This document shows, piece by piece, positions 17,859 through 26,455 of a stretch of 64,000 nt of DNA (within the stretch, counting starts at the first letter, position 1; the number at the start of each line of letters is the position of its first letter). Source of the DNA: DATIYF01 sp035517775 (lineage in GTDB: Bacteria > Acidobacteriota > Terriglobia > Terriglobales > Acidobacteriaceae); contig DATIYF010000024.1 of the NCBI GenBank assembly GCA_035517775.1, positions 1-64,000 on the forward strand. The letters run 5' to 3'. The position numbers and the translations under genes were made by a program. The notes beneath the pieces are model-generated. The model was given only the letters and a program-made list of their open reading frames with translations. It was not told the DNA's origin and searched no databases.

Positions 17859-18839
17859 ATGGACGAAGCCTCCTCAGCTCTCCAATCGCCGGCGGCGCCG
17901 GAGACCGTTCTCAGCTTCGAAGCCGGCGACCTTCAGGATCAGTACAAAGAGCTCTGCGATAGCGCCAATGACCTGATTGACATCCTCGCGGCCGATGGCA
18001 AGGTTCTGTATGCCAACGCGGCCTGGCAGAAGGCCTTGGGCTACAGCGCAGAAGAGGTTTCGCGGCTCACGCTCTGGGATGTGGTGCATCCGGATGATCA
18101 GGCGCAGTCGCGCGAGGGCATCCGCCGCCTGCTCGCGGGATATGAACCCCCGCGCTTCGAGGTGCGCTTTCGCAGCAAGACTGGCGCCACCATTCATTTG
18201 GAAGGCACGGCAAGCTGCCGCCGCCAGGCAGGTAAGCCGCTCCTGATTCGCGGTATTCTGCGCGACGTGGGCGAACGCAAGCGGGCCGAACGGGAACTTC
18301 ACGAAGTGCATCAACGCCTGCAAACCGCCTTGAAGCGGGAGCGGGAAATAGCCCGCATTGATCCGCTCACCCAGGTTGCGAACCGCCGCGCCTTCTATGA
18401 GATGGCGGAAGTGGAACTGGCCCGGGCCCGGCGCTCGCGAAAGCCTTTGAGCTTCGCTTGCGTTGATATTGATGACTTCAAGAAAGTGAACGACGCCCTG
18501 GGACACCTGACTGGCGATGCCGTGCTGGTCAGCATCGCCAGCACGCTTCGCGGCAGCGTGCGGTCCACGGATATTGTCGCCCGTATGGGCGGGGACGAGT
18601 TTCAAATCATCCTATCTGATACTGACGCCAATGCGGCGCAGGCCGTGCTGGGAAAGCTGCGACGCGCTTTGCTGCAGAGTGTTGAATCGAATGGATGGCC
18701 GGTGACGTTCAGCATAGGGGCGGCGAGCTTTCTTGTGCCTCCCAGCTCGATCGAGGAAGCGGTCCGGCTGGCGGATGACGCCATGTACTCCGTGAAGAAC
18801 CGCGACAAGAATGGAGTGGCAGTGGCCATGTTCGCCTGA
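17859..18839 (+). CDS. PAS-GGDEF diguanylate cyclase
   Basis: 326 residues, cytoplasmic (no membrane helix). A PAS sensor domain spans about residues 30-150 (ANDLIDILAADGKVLYANAA, GYSAEEVSRLTLWDVVHPDD, then a PAC-like RGILRDVGERKRAERE). A short coiled coil leads into the GGDEF domain (about 165-326). The active site RMGGDEF is intact, the inhibitory I-site RSTD lies five residues before it, and FACVDIDDFKKVND is present. It should make cyclic di-GMP with product inhibition. The PAS ligand is unknown. No phosphodiesterase or c-di-GMP effector is nearby. Confidence 0.92.
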   Translation: MDEASSALQSPAAPETVLSFEAGDLQDQYKELCDSANDLIDILAADGKVLYANAAWQKALGYSAEEVSRLTLWDVVHPDDQAQSREGIRRLLAGYEPPRFEVRFRSKTGATIHLEGTASCRRQAGKPLLIRGILRDVGERKRAERELHEVHQRLQTALKREREIARIDPLTQVANRRAFYEMAEVELARARRSRKPLSFACVDIDDFKKVNDALGHLTGDAVLVSIASTLRGSVRSTDIVARMGGDEFQIILSDTDANAAQAVLGKLRRALLQSVESNGWPVTFSIGAASFLVPPSSIEEAVRLADDAMYSVKNRDKNGVAVAMFA

Positions 18840-18875
18840 AATCTTCTTCCGGCAGAGGCAGCCAGGGCGCAAAGA

Positions 18876-19835
18876 TCATGAGGCGGAACTTGCCAGGGCC
18901 ACGGCCTTGCGCACATGACCGCCCGCGAGCTTAAGGGCACGTTGCGCCTCCCCGGGGGTCACGCCTGCCTTCAGCATGACCAGGGCCACCGGAACGCTGT
19001 TTCCGGCGGCCTTGAGCGCCTGCTGGGCCTTGGGCCGTGAAATTCCGCTCGCCCGGTGAAGGATGCTGATGGCGCGCTGCAAAAGCTTTTCATTCTTTAC
19101 GTGCAGGTTGACCATCAGGTTGCCATAAACGTAGCCCAGGCGCGTCATGGCGCCGGTCGAGAGCATGTTCAGCACCATCTTCTGGGCGGTGCCGGCCTTC
19201 ATACGGGTTGAGCCGGAAAGCACCTCGGGGCCTACCGCGGTCACAATGGCAACATCGGCCGCCCGCTCCAGCGGAGAATTTTGATTGCAGGCCACGGCCA
19301 CGGTCATTGCTCCCTGCTGGCGCGCGTAGCGGAGTGCAGCCACAGTGAAAGGCGTACGGCCGCTGGCCGCAATGCCCACCACCACGTCGTTGGCCCCCGG
19401 GCGTTTTTTGGCCATTTCCTGGCTGCCCAGCCGCGCGGAGTCTTCGCTCGCTTCAATGGGCAGACCGAGCGCTCTTGGCCCTCCGGCGATCACATACTGC
19501 ACGGTTTGAGGATCGGTATTGAACGTGGGCGGGCACTCGGCGGCGTCGAGCGCGGCCAGCCGCCCGCTGGTGCCGGCGCCCACGTAAATTAGCCGTCCGC
19601 CACGCCGCAGGCCGGCGGCAATCAGGTTGATGGCGCGCGCGATTTGCGGTAGCGCGTGTTCCACCGCGGCGGCTACCCTGGCGTCTTCGCTATTGATCAG
19701 CCGCGCCAGATCGAGAGAAGACTTCAGGTCAAGATCGGCCGCTGCCTGGTTGGGCTGCTCGGTGGGAAGGCGGTGCAGATTGGCCTCTGGCTTGTTGGCT
19801 TTCAAACTGGATCTCCGCTGCGGCTTTGGCGTCAT
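18876..19835 (-). CDS. murQ: N-acetylmuramic acid 6-phosphate etherase
   Basis: 319 residues, family-typical length. MurQ removes the lactyl ether of MurNAc-6-phosphate, giving GlcNAc-6-phosphate and D-lactate, in the cytoplasm. The SIS domain motif GAGTSGRLAALDAAECPPTF, the catalytic-region VVGIAASGRTPFTVAAL and the signature GPEVLSGSTRMKAGTAQKM are all present, and the C-terminal helical domain (SGISRPKAQQALKAAGN) is complete. It starts 11 bases after the stop of the upstream serine hydrolase gene, so both are one operon. Together with the divergent NamZ fusion they form a cell-wall sugar recovery cluster. Confidence 0.96.
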   Translation of the reverse strand: MTPKPQRRSSLKANKPEANLHRLPTEQPNQAAADLDLKSSLDLARLINSEDARVAAAVEHALPQIARAINLIAAGLRRGGRLIYVGAGTSGRLAALDAAECPPTFNTDPQTVQYVIAGGPRALGLPIEASEDSARLGSQEMAKKRPGANDVVVGIAASGRTPFTVAALRYARQQGAMTVAVACNQNSPLERAADVAIVTAVGPEVLSGSTRMKAGTAQKMVLNMLSTGAMTRLGYVYGNLMVNLHVKNEKLLQRAISILHRASGISRPKAQQALKAAGNSVPVALVMLKAGVTPGEAQRALKLAGGHVRKAVALASSAS

Positions 19836-19846
19836 AGGTTCGCGGG

Positions 19847-21073
19847 TCAATCCAGGGCCAGCGCCTCGATCACTGCATCGTGAAAGCGCGGCCGCACCTG
19901 CTTGATGGCCTGGTTCGCGCAATCCGGCCAGGTGCGGTTCGTCAGCAAGGTTATCGAAAGCTGGCGCTCAGGGTCTATCCACAATGAGGTTCCGGTATAG
20001 CCGAGATGGCCGAAAGAGCTTGACGAGAAATACTTGCCGGATTGGGAAGGCGAAGAGGGTGTATCCCAGCCGAGCGCGCGGCTGGCGCCTGGGGGCGAAG
20101 ATTCACGCCGCGCAAACCAGCGCACGGTTTCCGGGCGAAGAATCGGCGCCCCCCCTGCCAGCATCATCTGGGCGAAAATTGCCAGCTCGTGAGCCGTGGC
20201 AAACACTCCTGCGTGGCCGGCCACGCCGCCAAGGAGGCTGGCGTTCTCATCCTGCACCTCACCCTGAATCACGCGCTTGCGGAAGGTCTGATCATCCGCG
20301 GTGGGAGGAATGGAGTTGCGCCAGGAATCCGGCGGATTGAACGCCGTATGCCCCATACCCAGCGGGCCGAAGATTTCCCGCTGGCAGAAGCGGTCGAGGG
20401 ATTCGTCGGCCAGCCGCTCCAGGGCGGCCCCCAGAATGATGAAGCCAATGTCGCTGTATTCAGCCCGCGCGCCGGGGTCGGCCGTGAGCGGAGTGGCAAA
20501 AGCTGCGGCCAGAAGCTCATCGCGGTTTCCCGCTCGCAGAAAGAGCTTTTCATAGGCGGGCAGGCCCGAGGAGTGCGCCAGCAGCATGCGCAACGTAACC
20601 CCGCGGCGGCGAGGGTCCCTCGAAGCGGCGAGAAATTCGGGCGTGACCGCAGCCACCGGCGCTTCCAGGTCGAGCAGGCCGCGCTCGTAGAGAATCATGG
20701 CCATGGCGGTGGTGGCGACGACTTTGCTGACCGAGGCCAGATCGAAGATGCTTTCGGTAGTGGCTTCGGGCGACTCTGCTTCGTAAGTGAACCGCCCAGA
20801 GGCGCGCAACGCCACCAGCTTCCCTTTATGGGTAACCGCGGCCGAAGCCGCGGGAAACGCATGACCGGCAACGGCCTCATCCAGCACTCGAAACGCCGGG
20901 AAAAAGACCGCATCCTGCTGTTCGTAAGCGAAATCCAGAAAACGCGTGGTTATGGCGGCTTTCACCTTGGATGAATCTTCGGATTGATGCGCCAGACGCT
21001 CGATGTTTGGGTTATAGCAAAGTTCCCAAACCGGGTAAAGCGCGGCGCCCCTTACTTGAGTTTCTTGAGCCAT
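19847..21073 (-). CDS. Serine hydrolase of the beta-lactamase/AmiE type
   Basis: 408 residues, class C beta-lactamase-like fold. Catalytic SxxK is Ser114-Val-Ser-Lys117, the YxN-position motif is YSD, and the third motif is HLGYTGTS (HxG in place of KTG). No signal peptide or lipobox is visible, so it is probably cytoplasmic. In Bacillus subtilis the gene next to murQ, nagZ and namZ encodes AmiE, an N-acetylmuramoyl-L-alanine amidase of this same fold. The murQ operon here makes the same activity likely, though an unrelated esterase or peptidase cannot be excluded. It is clearly paralogous to the N-terminal half of the divergent gene at 21130. Confidence 0.85.
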   Translation of the reverse strand: MAQETQVRGAALYPVWELCYNPNIERLAHQSEDSSKVKAAITTRFLDFAYEQQDAVFFPAFRVLDEAVAGHAFPAASAAVTHKGKLVALRASGRFTYEAESPEATTESIFDLASVSKVVATTAMAMILYERGLLDLEAPVAAVTPEFLAASRDPRRRGVTLRMLLAHSSGLPAYEKLFLRAGNRDELLAAAFATPLTADPGARAEYSDIGFIILGAALERLADESLDRFCQREIFGPLGMGHTAFNPPDSWRNSIPPTADDQTFRKRVIQGEVQDENASLLGGVAGHAGVFATAHELAIFAQMMLAGGAPILRPETVRWFARRESSPPGASRALGWDTPSSPSQSGKYFSSSSFGHLGYTGTSLWIDPERQLSITLLTNRTWPDCANQAIKQVRPRFHDAVIEALALD

Positions 21074-21129
21074 CTGGAGCGCTTGTGTAAAGTCAGAACA
21101 TCCGCGCCATTCAAACCAATCCGGATTAT

Positions 21130-23514
21130 TTGCGCTTAGCCTGCAGATTGCTGGCCGTTCTTCTTATTGCCCTCTCGGGGGCCTCGGCCAATGCCGCTAC
21201 TTCGCCCGCAGGCCCGGCGAGCCCGGTGCGGCTCTCGACCGTGGACGCCATCGTGCAGAATGCCATTGGCGACGGCCAGACTCCCGGCGCGGTAGTGCTG
21301 GTGTGGCACGACGGCGCAGTGGTTTACCGCAAGGCTTTTGGCCATCGTTCTCTCGAGCCCCGCCGCGAGCCGATGACGCCCGATACCATCTTCGACATTG
21401 CTTCGCTGACCAAAGTGGTCGCCACTACCACCGCGATTATGCAACTGGAAGAACGGGGCGAGATTCGACTGAATGACCCGGTCGAGAAGTATCTTCCTGC
21501 CTTCGGGCAAAACGGAAAAGACGAGATCACCGTGCGTGAATTGCTCACCCATTTTTCCGGCTTGCCGGAAGATCTCGAACTGGGGCAGAGATGGCAGGGT
21601 CGCGAGATGGCCCTCCGCATGGCAGACGAGGCGACGCCCATTTTCCCGCCTGGCTCGCGCTTTCTTTATAGCGACCTCAACTTCATCATGCTCGGCGCGC
21701 TGGTGGAGAAAGTTGCGGGCGAGCCGCTCGATCAGTACTGCGCTCGGCATATTTTTGCGCCGCTGAAGATGGCGCACACGCGCTTCCTTCCGCCAAAATC
21801 GTGGCTGCCGAGGATCGCACCCACGCAATACGACCCGGAAACCGGAAAAATGCTGCGCGGCGTGGTGCATGATCCCACCGCCCGCCGCATGGGAGGCGTC
21901 GCCGGGCACGCCGGTGTGTTCTCTACGGCTGACGATCTTTCGAAGTTCGCCCAGGCGCTGCTCGGCGGCAGCTCCATTCTCGCCCCGCTTGCCATCGAAA
22001 AAATGACTACCCCGCAACAGCCGCCCACCGCTCAGGTGCTGCGCGGCCTGGGCTGGGATATTGACTCGCCCTTTTCCTCCAATCGCGGCGAATTGCTGCC
22101 GGTTGGCTCTTTCGGCCACACCGGATTTACCGGCACCTCGTTATGGATTGACCCCACCACCCGGACCTTCATCATCATTCTCGCCAACGCCGTGCATCCG
22201 CGCGGGAAGGGAAGCGCAGTCGCGCTGCGCTCTGAAATCGCTACCGCGGTAGCCGCGGCCCTGCCCCTTACCGTCGCCGAGAAAGACGAACTGCGTCTCG
22301 AAAGCATTACCGGCTACAACGAAACCCAGACCGCCGCACGACGGATTGCCGTGCGCAATGGCGCTGTGCAGACGGGCATTGACATTCTGGAAGCGCACGA
22401 CTTCGCCGAATTGCGCAAAGAAACAGGCGCCCGCAAAGTCGGCCTGCTCACCAATCAAACGGGGATAGATTCCCAGGGCCGCCGCACCATTGATGTACTG
22501 GCACATGCGCCCGGCGTTTCTCTCGAAGCCATCTTCAGCCCGGAGCACGGCGTGACCGGCGCGCTCGATACCACCGCAATCGGCAACAGCAAAGACGCAG
22601 CCACCGGCGTTCCGGTGTACAGCGTTTATGGCGCCACCGATGCCGCCCGCCGCCCTCCGCCGGATGTGCTGAAGAGTCTCGACGCCGTCGTGCTGGACAT
22701 TCAGGACGCCGGCGTTCGCTTCTACACTTACGAAACTACGCTGGGATATTTTCTCGAGGCCGCCGCCAGGGCCGGAATCGAAATTATCGTGCTCGACCGC
22801 CCCGATCCGGTCACGGGCTCATTCGTGCAAGGCCCCATCTCAGAGCCGGGGCATGAGAGCTTCGTGAACTACTTTTCTGTGCCCGTGCGCCATGCCATGA
22901 CTATGGGAGAGCTGGCGCAGATGTTCAACGCCGAGCGCCACATTGGAGCCAAGCTGACGGTCGTGCCCATGGCCGGCTGGATGCGGGGCGACTGGTACGA
23001 CTCGACCGGGCTGGCATGGGTCAATCCTTCGCCTAATCTCCGCAGCCTGACCGAGGCCGCGCTTTATCCTGGCGTCGGCCTGGTGGAAGGCACCAACGTC
23101 TCGGTCGGCCGCGGCACCGATACCCCCTTCGAACTGCTGGGCGCTCCCTGGATCAACTCCCGCGAATTGGCCGCCTACCTGAACGCCCGCCAGATTTCCG
23201 GAGTGCGCTTTGTGCCCGTCAGCTTCATCCCCAGCGCCAGCAATTATTCCGGCCAGCCCTGCCAGGGCGTGAATATTCTTCTCACCAGCCGCAACTCGCT
23301 TGACGCACCGGAGCTTGGAATTGAGCTGGCCTCGGCCCTGCACAAGCTTTATCCGCAGCAATACCACATGGAGCGCATGACCGAGCTTTTGCTCAACCAG
23401 GCGGTCTATGACGCCATCCTGCAGGGCCAGGATGCCCGCCGCATCGCACAGGACTGGCAAGAACCGCTGGAGAAGTTCGAGCAGCTCCGCCAGAAATATC
23501 TGATCTATAAGTGA
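21130..23514 (+). CDS. Exported serine hydrolase fused to NamZ-type (DUF1343) exo-muramidase
   Basis: 794 residues in two domains behind a signal peptide (MRLACRLLAVLLIALSGASA). Residues about 30-400 are a beta-lactamase-like serine hydrolase (Ser92-Leu-Thr-Lys95, Tyr180-Ser-Asp, HTGFTGTS). Residues about 415-794 are a complete DUF1343 domain (TGIDILEAHDF, KVGLLTNQTG, SPEHG with Glu472, DIQDAGVRFYTYE, GLVEGTNVSVGRGTDTPFE, RFVPVSFIPSASNYSG). The DUF1343 protein NamZ of B. subtilis is an exo-N-acetylmuramidase. The fusion would remove stem peptides and terminal MurNAc in the periplasm. Start TTG at 21130 is uncertain. The divergent spacer is only 56 bases, so promoters for both directions must overlap. 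Confidence 0.9.
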   Translation: MRLACRLLAVLLIALSGASANAATSPAGPASPVRLSTVDAIVQNAIGDGQTPGAVVLVWHDGAVVYRKAFGHRSLEPRREPMTPDTIFDIASLTKVVATTTAIMQLEERGEIRLNDPVEKYLPAFGQNGKDEITVRELLTHFSGLPEDLELGQRWQGREMALRMADEATPIFPPGSRFLYSDLNFIMLGALVEKVAGEPLDQYCARHIFAPLKMAHTRFLPPKSWLPRIAPTQYDPETGKMLRGVVHDPTARRMGGVAGHAGVFSTADDLSKFAQALLGGSSILAPLAIEKMTTPQQPPTAQVLRGLGWDIDSPFSSNRGELLPVGSFGHTGFTGTSLWIDPTTRTFIIILANAVHPRGKGSAVALRSEIATAVAAALPLTVAEKDELRLESITGYNETQTAARRIAVRNGAVQTGIDILEAHDFAELRKETGARKVGLLTNQTGIDSQGRRTIDVLAHAPGVSLEAIFSPEHGVTGALDTTAIGNSKDAATGVPVYSVYGATDAARRPPPDVLKSLDAVVLDIQDAGVRFYTYETTLGYFLEAAARAGIEIIVLDRPDPVTGSFVQGPISEPGHESFVNYFSVPVRHAMTMGELAQMFNAERHIGAKLTVVPMAGWMRGDWYDSTGLAWVNPSPNLRSLTEAALYPGVGLVEGTNVSVGRGTDTPFELLGAPWINSRELAAYLNARQISGVRFVPVSFIPSASNYSGQPCQGVNILLTSRNSLDAPELGIELASALHKLYPQQYHMERMTELLLNQAVYDAILQGQDARRIAQDWQEPLEKFEQLRQKYLIYK

Positions 23515-23618
23515 TGCCGCAGAAACCAGCCATCCAACAAAACCGCCCGCGGGCAGCATCGTAGAGGCATAGGGTGTAAATTGTTCGGGTTTGGGCTTTC
23601 CGCTCGGGGAGAAACTCC

Positions 23619-24305
23619 ATGCGTATCTGCCTGCTTCTATTGCTGCTTGCTTCCTTCGCGCTGGCCCAGGAGGCGCCGCCTGCCGCCTCCAAAAGTCCGG
23701 CCACGTCCGGCGATTCCGCCCAGCTCATCATCCCGGCTGGAACCAGGGTCCCTTTGGAATTGAAGCAGGCGATTTCCACCAAGAACGCGAAGGAAGGCGA
23801 CGCCGTCTACGCCCGGACCACGTTTCCCGTGGTACAGAATGAGCGCATCATCATTCCCGCGGGAACCTACGTGCAGGGGCGAATCAGCCGTGTACAGCGC
23901 GGCGGACGGGTCAAGGGCCGGGCCGAGATCCTGATTCACTTCACTACGCTTATCTATCCCAGCGGCTACACCGTGATGCTGCCGGGTGCGGTGGAGAATG
24001 TGCCTGGCGCGGAAAGAACTTCGGTCAAAGACTCCGAGGGCACCATTCAGGAAGATGGCCAAACCGGCAAGAAGGTCGGGACGGCGGCCAGCACGGCAGC
24101 AACCGGCGCTGCCATCGGCGCCGTCACCAGCGGCGGTCTGAAGGGCGCAGGAATCGGCGCGGGCGTGGGCGGGGCGGTGGGAACAGCCATCGCCATGCTC
24201 ACTCGTGGCAACGACGTTCGCATGGAGCCCGGAACCACCCTGGAGATGGTCATCCAGCGCGACGTGCCTTTAGACAGCAGCCGCATTCCACGGCCAAGGA
24301 CGTAG
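23619..24305 (+). CDS. Secreted hypothetical protein with glycine-rich C-terminus
   Basis: 228 residues. The ATG has GGGGAG about 8 bases upstream. A signal peptide (MRICLLLLLLASFALA) precedes a beta-rich domain (IPAGTRVPLELKQAISTKNA, IIIPAGTYVQGRISRVQRGG) and a Gly/Ala-rich hydrophobic hairpin (residues about 155-195: GAAIGAVTSGGLKGAGIGAG and following). That hairpin could insert in a membrane or act as a glycine zipper. The tail ends in MEPGTTLEMVIQRDVPL. I recognise it as a recurrent acidobacterial envelope protein with no assigned function. Confidence 0.75.
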   Translation: MRICLLLLLLASFALAQEAPPAASKSPATSGDSAQLIIPAGTRVPLELKQAISTKNAKEGDAVYARTTFPVVQNERIIIPAGTYVQGRISRVQRGGRVKGRAEILIHFTTLIYPSGYTVMLPGAVENVPGAERTSVKDSEGTIQEDGQTGKKVGTAASTAATGAAIGAVTSGGLKGAGIGAGVGGAVGTAIAMLTRGNDVRMEPGTTLEMVIQRDVPLDSSRIPRPRT

Positions 24306-24324
24306 GCGCGGGAGATATCCCTTA

Positions 24325-24352
24325 CTTCTGTGTCCTCCGCGTCCTCTGTGGC
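24325..24352. repeat. GTCCTC-rich intergenic repeat, copy 1
   Basis: CTTCTGTGTCCTCCGCGTCC followed by TCTGTGGC. Similar segments occur at 36580-36612 and 51953-51992. The reverse complement reads like the ACAGAGGACGCGGAGGACAC type of repeat that I associate with many soil-bacterial intergenic regions. Confidence 0.45.
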
Positions 24353-24378
24353 CCATCCCAGAAAAGAGCTGCCAGCTC

Positions 24379-25092
24379 TTACTTCAACGTAAACAGCGCG
24401 CTCACATGCGCTGTTACCGTGATCTGCTGCGGGCTGAACTCTGCCGTAGGCGCGGGCTGAATCTGTGCTTGGACCGTGCTCATCCTCATCAGCGGCCGCA
24501 CCGGGGGGGGCTCAGAGGTATCCACCGAAGCATAAGAGAGTTCTCCCAGAGTTCTGCCGCTGGCCCGGGCCACTGCCGCGGCCGCGTCGCGCGCCCTGCG
24601 GTAAGCATCTTCCACGGCCTTTGCCTTGGCGGCCTCCATATCGTCCAACGTATAGGTGAGGTTTTGGTCGGCGGTCACGTCCAGGTCTGCCAACTGCTCC
24701 AGAATCGGCGCGATCTTTGAAAAGTCTTTCAACTTCAAAGTGACATTGGCGTTTACCTGATAGCCGGCCAGCTTCCGCTTCGAATTCTTGTAGTCGTACA
24801 CCGGCTCCAGCGAAAAATATCCGAACTGCGCGGTCTTGGGCTCGATCCCATGGTTGCGCAACAGCTCGCGTATCTGCTCGGCGGCCTTCGAGGCGCGATC
24901 GTAGGCCGCGCGCGAAGTGCTCTCCTGCGCCGAAATATTGAACTGGATCACTGCCGTATCGGGATCGGCTTCGAATTTTCCATCGCCCCCGGCAAACACC
25001 GTGTTGGGCTGCGCCGTGAGCGTGGGGCGGTCTTGTGGCAGCACAGTGCCGGCAAGGACCAGAACTGCAATCAGCGATGTAAGGATTCTCAT
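24379..25092 (-). CDS. SIMPL-domain (DUF541) secreted protein
   Basis: 237 residues. A signal peptide (MRILTSLIAVLVLAGTVLP) is followed by one SIMPL domain: the beta-strand GDGKFEADPDTAVIQFNISA, helix RAAYDRASKAAEQIRELLRN, GIEPKTAQFGYFSLEPVYDY and GYQVNANVTLKLKDFSKIAP. SIMPL proteins (YggE, BP26) are periplasmic or outer-membrane-associated and form oligomeric channels or stress-protective complexes. The biochemical role is unsettled. GGAG lies 8 bases upstream of the ATG. Convergent with the gene ending at 24305. Confidence 0.9.
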   Translation of the reverse strand: MRILTSLIAVLVLAGTVLPQDRPTLTAQPNTVFAGGDGKFEADPDTAVIQFNISAQESTSRAAYDRASKAAEQIRELLRNHGIEPKTAQFGYFSLEPVYDYKNSKRKLAGYQVNANVTLKLKDFSKIAPILEQLADLDVTADQNLTYTLDDMEAAKAKAVEDAYRRARDAAAAVARASGRTLGELSYASVDTSEPPPVRPLMRMSTVQAQIQPAPTAEFSPQQITVTAHVSALFTLK

Positions 25093-25296
25093 GACACTTC
25101 TCCATCAGGCCATTTTTATACCCGGAAGCGCTTCTTAGGATAGAACGCAGCCGAAGCCGGGACTTGCAAGCAGGAGTGAACTTTCAGGTCAGGTCTTTGC
25201 AGGCGCTGCTGCAGGAGGGACAGCCGGCAATAGGGCCGCTCCGGCAGGGCCAGGTTCGCCGCCGGGGGCCGAATCTCGCACGCCTGCGCTGGCCCG

Positions 25297-25392
25297 CTAT
25301 CGGCGAAAGTACATCCACGCGGCCAAGGCCAGCAGTACCACGGTTATGACCCAGAGGAAGGGTTTGCTTTCCTTCTCTTTATTCGCGGGCAT
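25297..25392 (-). CDS. Possible 31-residue single-pass membrane peptide
   Basis: The frame reads MPANKEKESKPFLWVITVVL then LALAAWMYFRR and a TAG stop. A charged N-terminus, an 18-residue hydrophobic helix and a terminal Arg-Arg give a tidy single-span topology, which is unusual for chance translation. No Shine-Dalgarno sequence is visible upstream. It lies between the SIMPL gene and a convergently oriented-in-series secreted-protein operon, all on the minus strand. Confidence 0.45.
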   Translation of the reverse strand: MPANKEKESKPFLWVITVVLLALAAWMYFRR

Positions 25393-25503
25393 AGAGAGTA
25401 AGGTAAAACAAGAACCGCCAGATGTCACCGCAAGGATACATGGCAGGTAGCTACTGCGACAACTCCCCTCTACATCCCGCCGGGTGCCGCCTGCACCCTG
25501 GTC

Positions 25504-25857
25504 TCACTTCTCGATCACGCAGTATTGGCCCACCGGGTCGCCGAGCGCTGTGGAATCCTCAGCCATCTGATAGATATTCACGTTGGCGCAGATATAAATA
25601 CCCCAGTTTTTCGGCAACCGGACCATAACGTATTGGCCTGGGTGCAGGCTGGTGCAGCTCAGCATCTGCTGGTTGCACTGCAGCTCGAAGGCAACCTTGT
25701 TAGCCTCGGCCCGAACGATCACCACGCCATTGTTGCTCTCGGCGCTCTTTACCGTGATCACCTCGTGCTCGTCCTGGCTCGCGGATTGCGGGGCGGCCCA
25801 TAACATCAGCGCCAGGACTGCGGCGGCCAGAATGATCACGCGTCTCGTGCGTTTCAT
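25504..25857 (-). CDS. Small secreted hypothetical protein
   Basis: 117 residues. The ATG at 25857 has AAGGAGGAG upstream. A signal peptide (MKRTRRVIILAAAVLALMLW...AAPQSASQ) precedes a beta-rich domain (VVIVRAEANKVAFELQCNQQ, LHPGQYVMVRLPKNWGIYIC) with four cysteines (QCNQQMLSC, YICANV, QYCVIEK) that could form two disulfides. Function unknown. It is the second gene of an operon with the Cys-rich membrane protein at 25889, 31 bases apart. Confidence 0.72.
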   Translation of the reverse strand: MKRTRRVIILAAAVLALMLWAAPQSASQDEHEVITVKSAESNNGVVIVRAEANKVAFELQCNQQMLSCTSLHPGQYVMVRLPKNWGIYICANVNIYQMAEDSTALGDPVGQYCVIEK

Positions 25858-25888
25858 GGAGCTCCTCCTTTCTGGCGATGGGGGCGCT

Positions 25889-26455
25889 TCAGACGGTGTG
25901 ATGTACGTCCCGGTTCCGTTCCACCACCAGCTCCGGGTGCACATGGCGGAACGTCTCCGCGATGTGGCAGTTCCAGCAGACGGGCTTGTAGATGGATAAG
26001 ATCTCGGGAAGTCTTTCCGGCTGGAACTGGTTCCACTCGACGGTTTTGTCATCGGGCCCCAGCAGGGCTGGAGGATGATCGAGGTGTTTCATAGGAGCGA
26101 ACCGCTTCTTGCAATACACACACCTCTGCCCTTCATACCAGTTCGATACGATGTTCCAGATCAGGCAGTTGTCCGGGTCGGTTTCCACCTGCTGCAGGCA
26201 ATCCTGCCCGCAATCCCGGCGCTCGGGCCAACGCGAGCAGCGATCCAGGCGCAGCTTCGGTTCGCCGAAAAGGGTGCTCAGCGCCGCCACCCTGGCCGCC
26301 ACATCCACGGATTCGGTCTTGTGCGTCTCCGGGCAGGTGACCAGGCGCTTGCCATGATAAGTGCAGTAGGCGCGAACCGCGGGAACAGCGGCAAAGAGCA
26401 GGATTCCCCCGGCCACGATGAGAATCGCCGCAATCAGAAGAGACAGGGCTGTCAT
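25889..26455 (-). CDS. Membrane-anchored cysteine-rich protein
   Basis: 188 residues. GGGGAGG lies 5 bases before the ATG. An N-terminal transmembrane helix (LLIAAILIVAGGILLFAAVPAV) anchors a domain with four Cys clusters: CTYHGKRLVTCPET, CSRWPERRDCGQDC, CVYCKKRF and CWNCHIAETFRHVH. The second cluster and the LVTCPET motif recur in a conserved acidobacterial family that I know only as hypothetical. CVYC plus CWNCH could make one zinc ribbon. CWNCH also fits a CxxCH haem-binding motif, so a c-type cytochrome is possible if the domain is periplasmic. Confidence 0.75.
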   Translation of the reverse strand: MTALSLLIAAILIVAGGILLFAAVPAVRAYCTYHGKRLVTCPETHKTESVDVAARVAALSTLFGEPKLRLDRCSRWPERRDCGQDCLQQVETDPDNCLIWNIVSNWYEGQRCVYCKKRFAPMKHLDHPPALLGPDDKTVEWNQFQPERLPEILSIYKPVCWNCHIAETFRHVHPELVVERNRDVHHTV

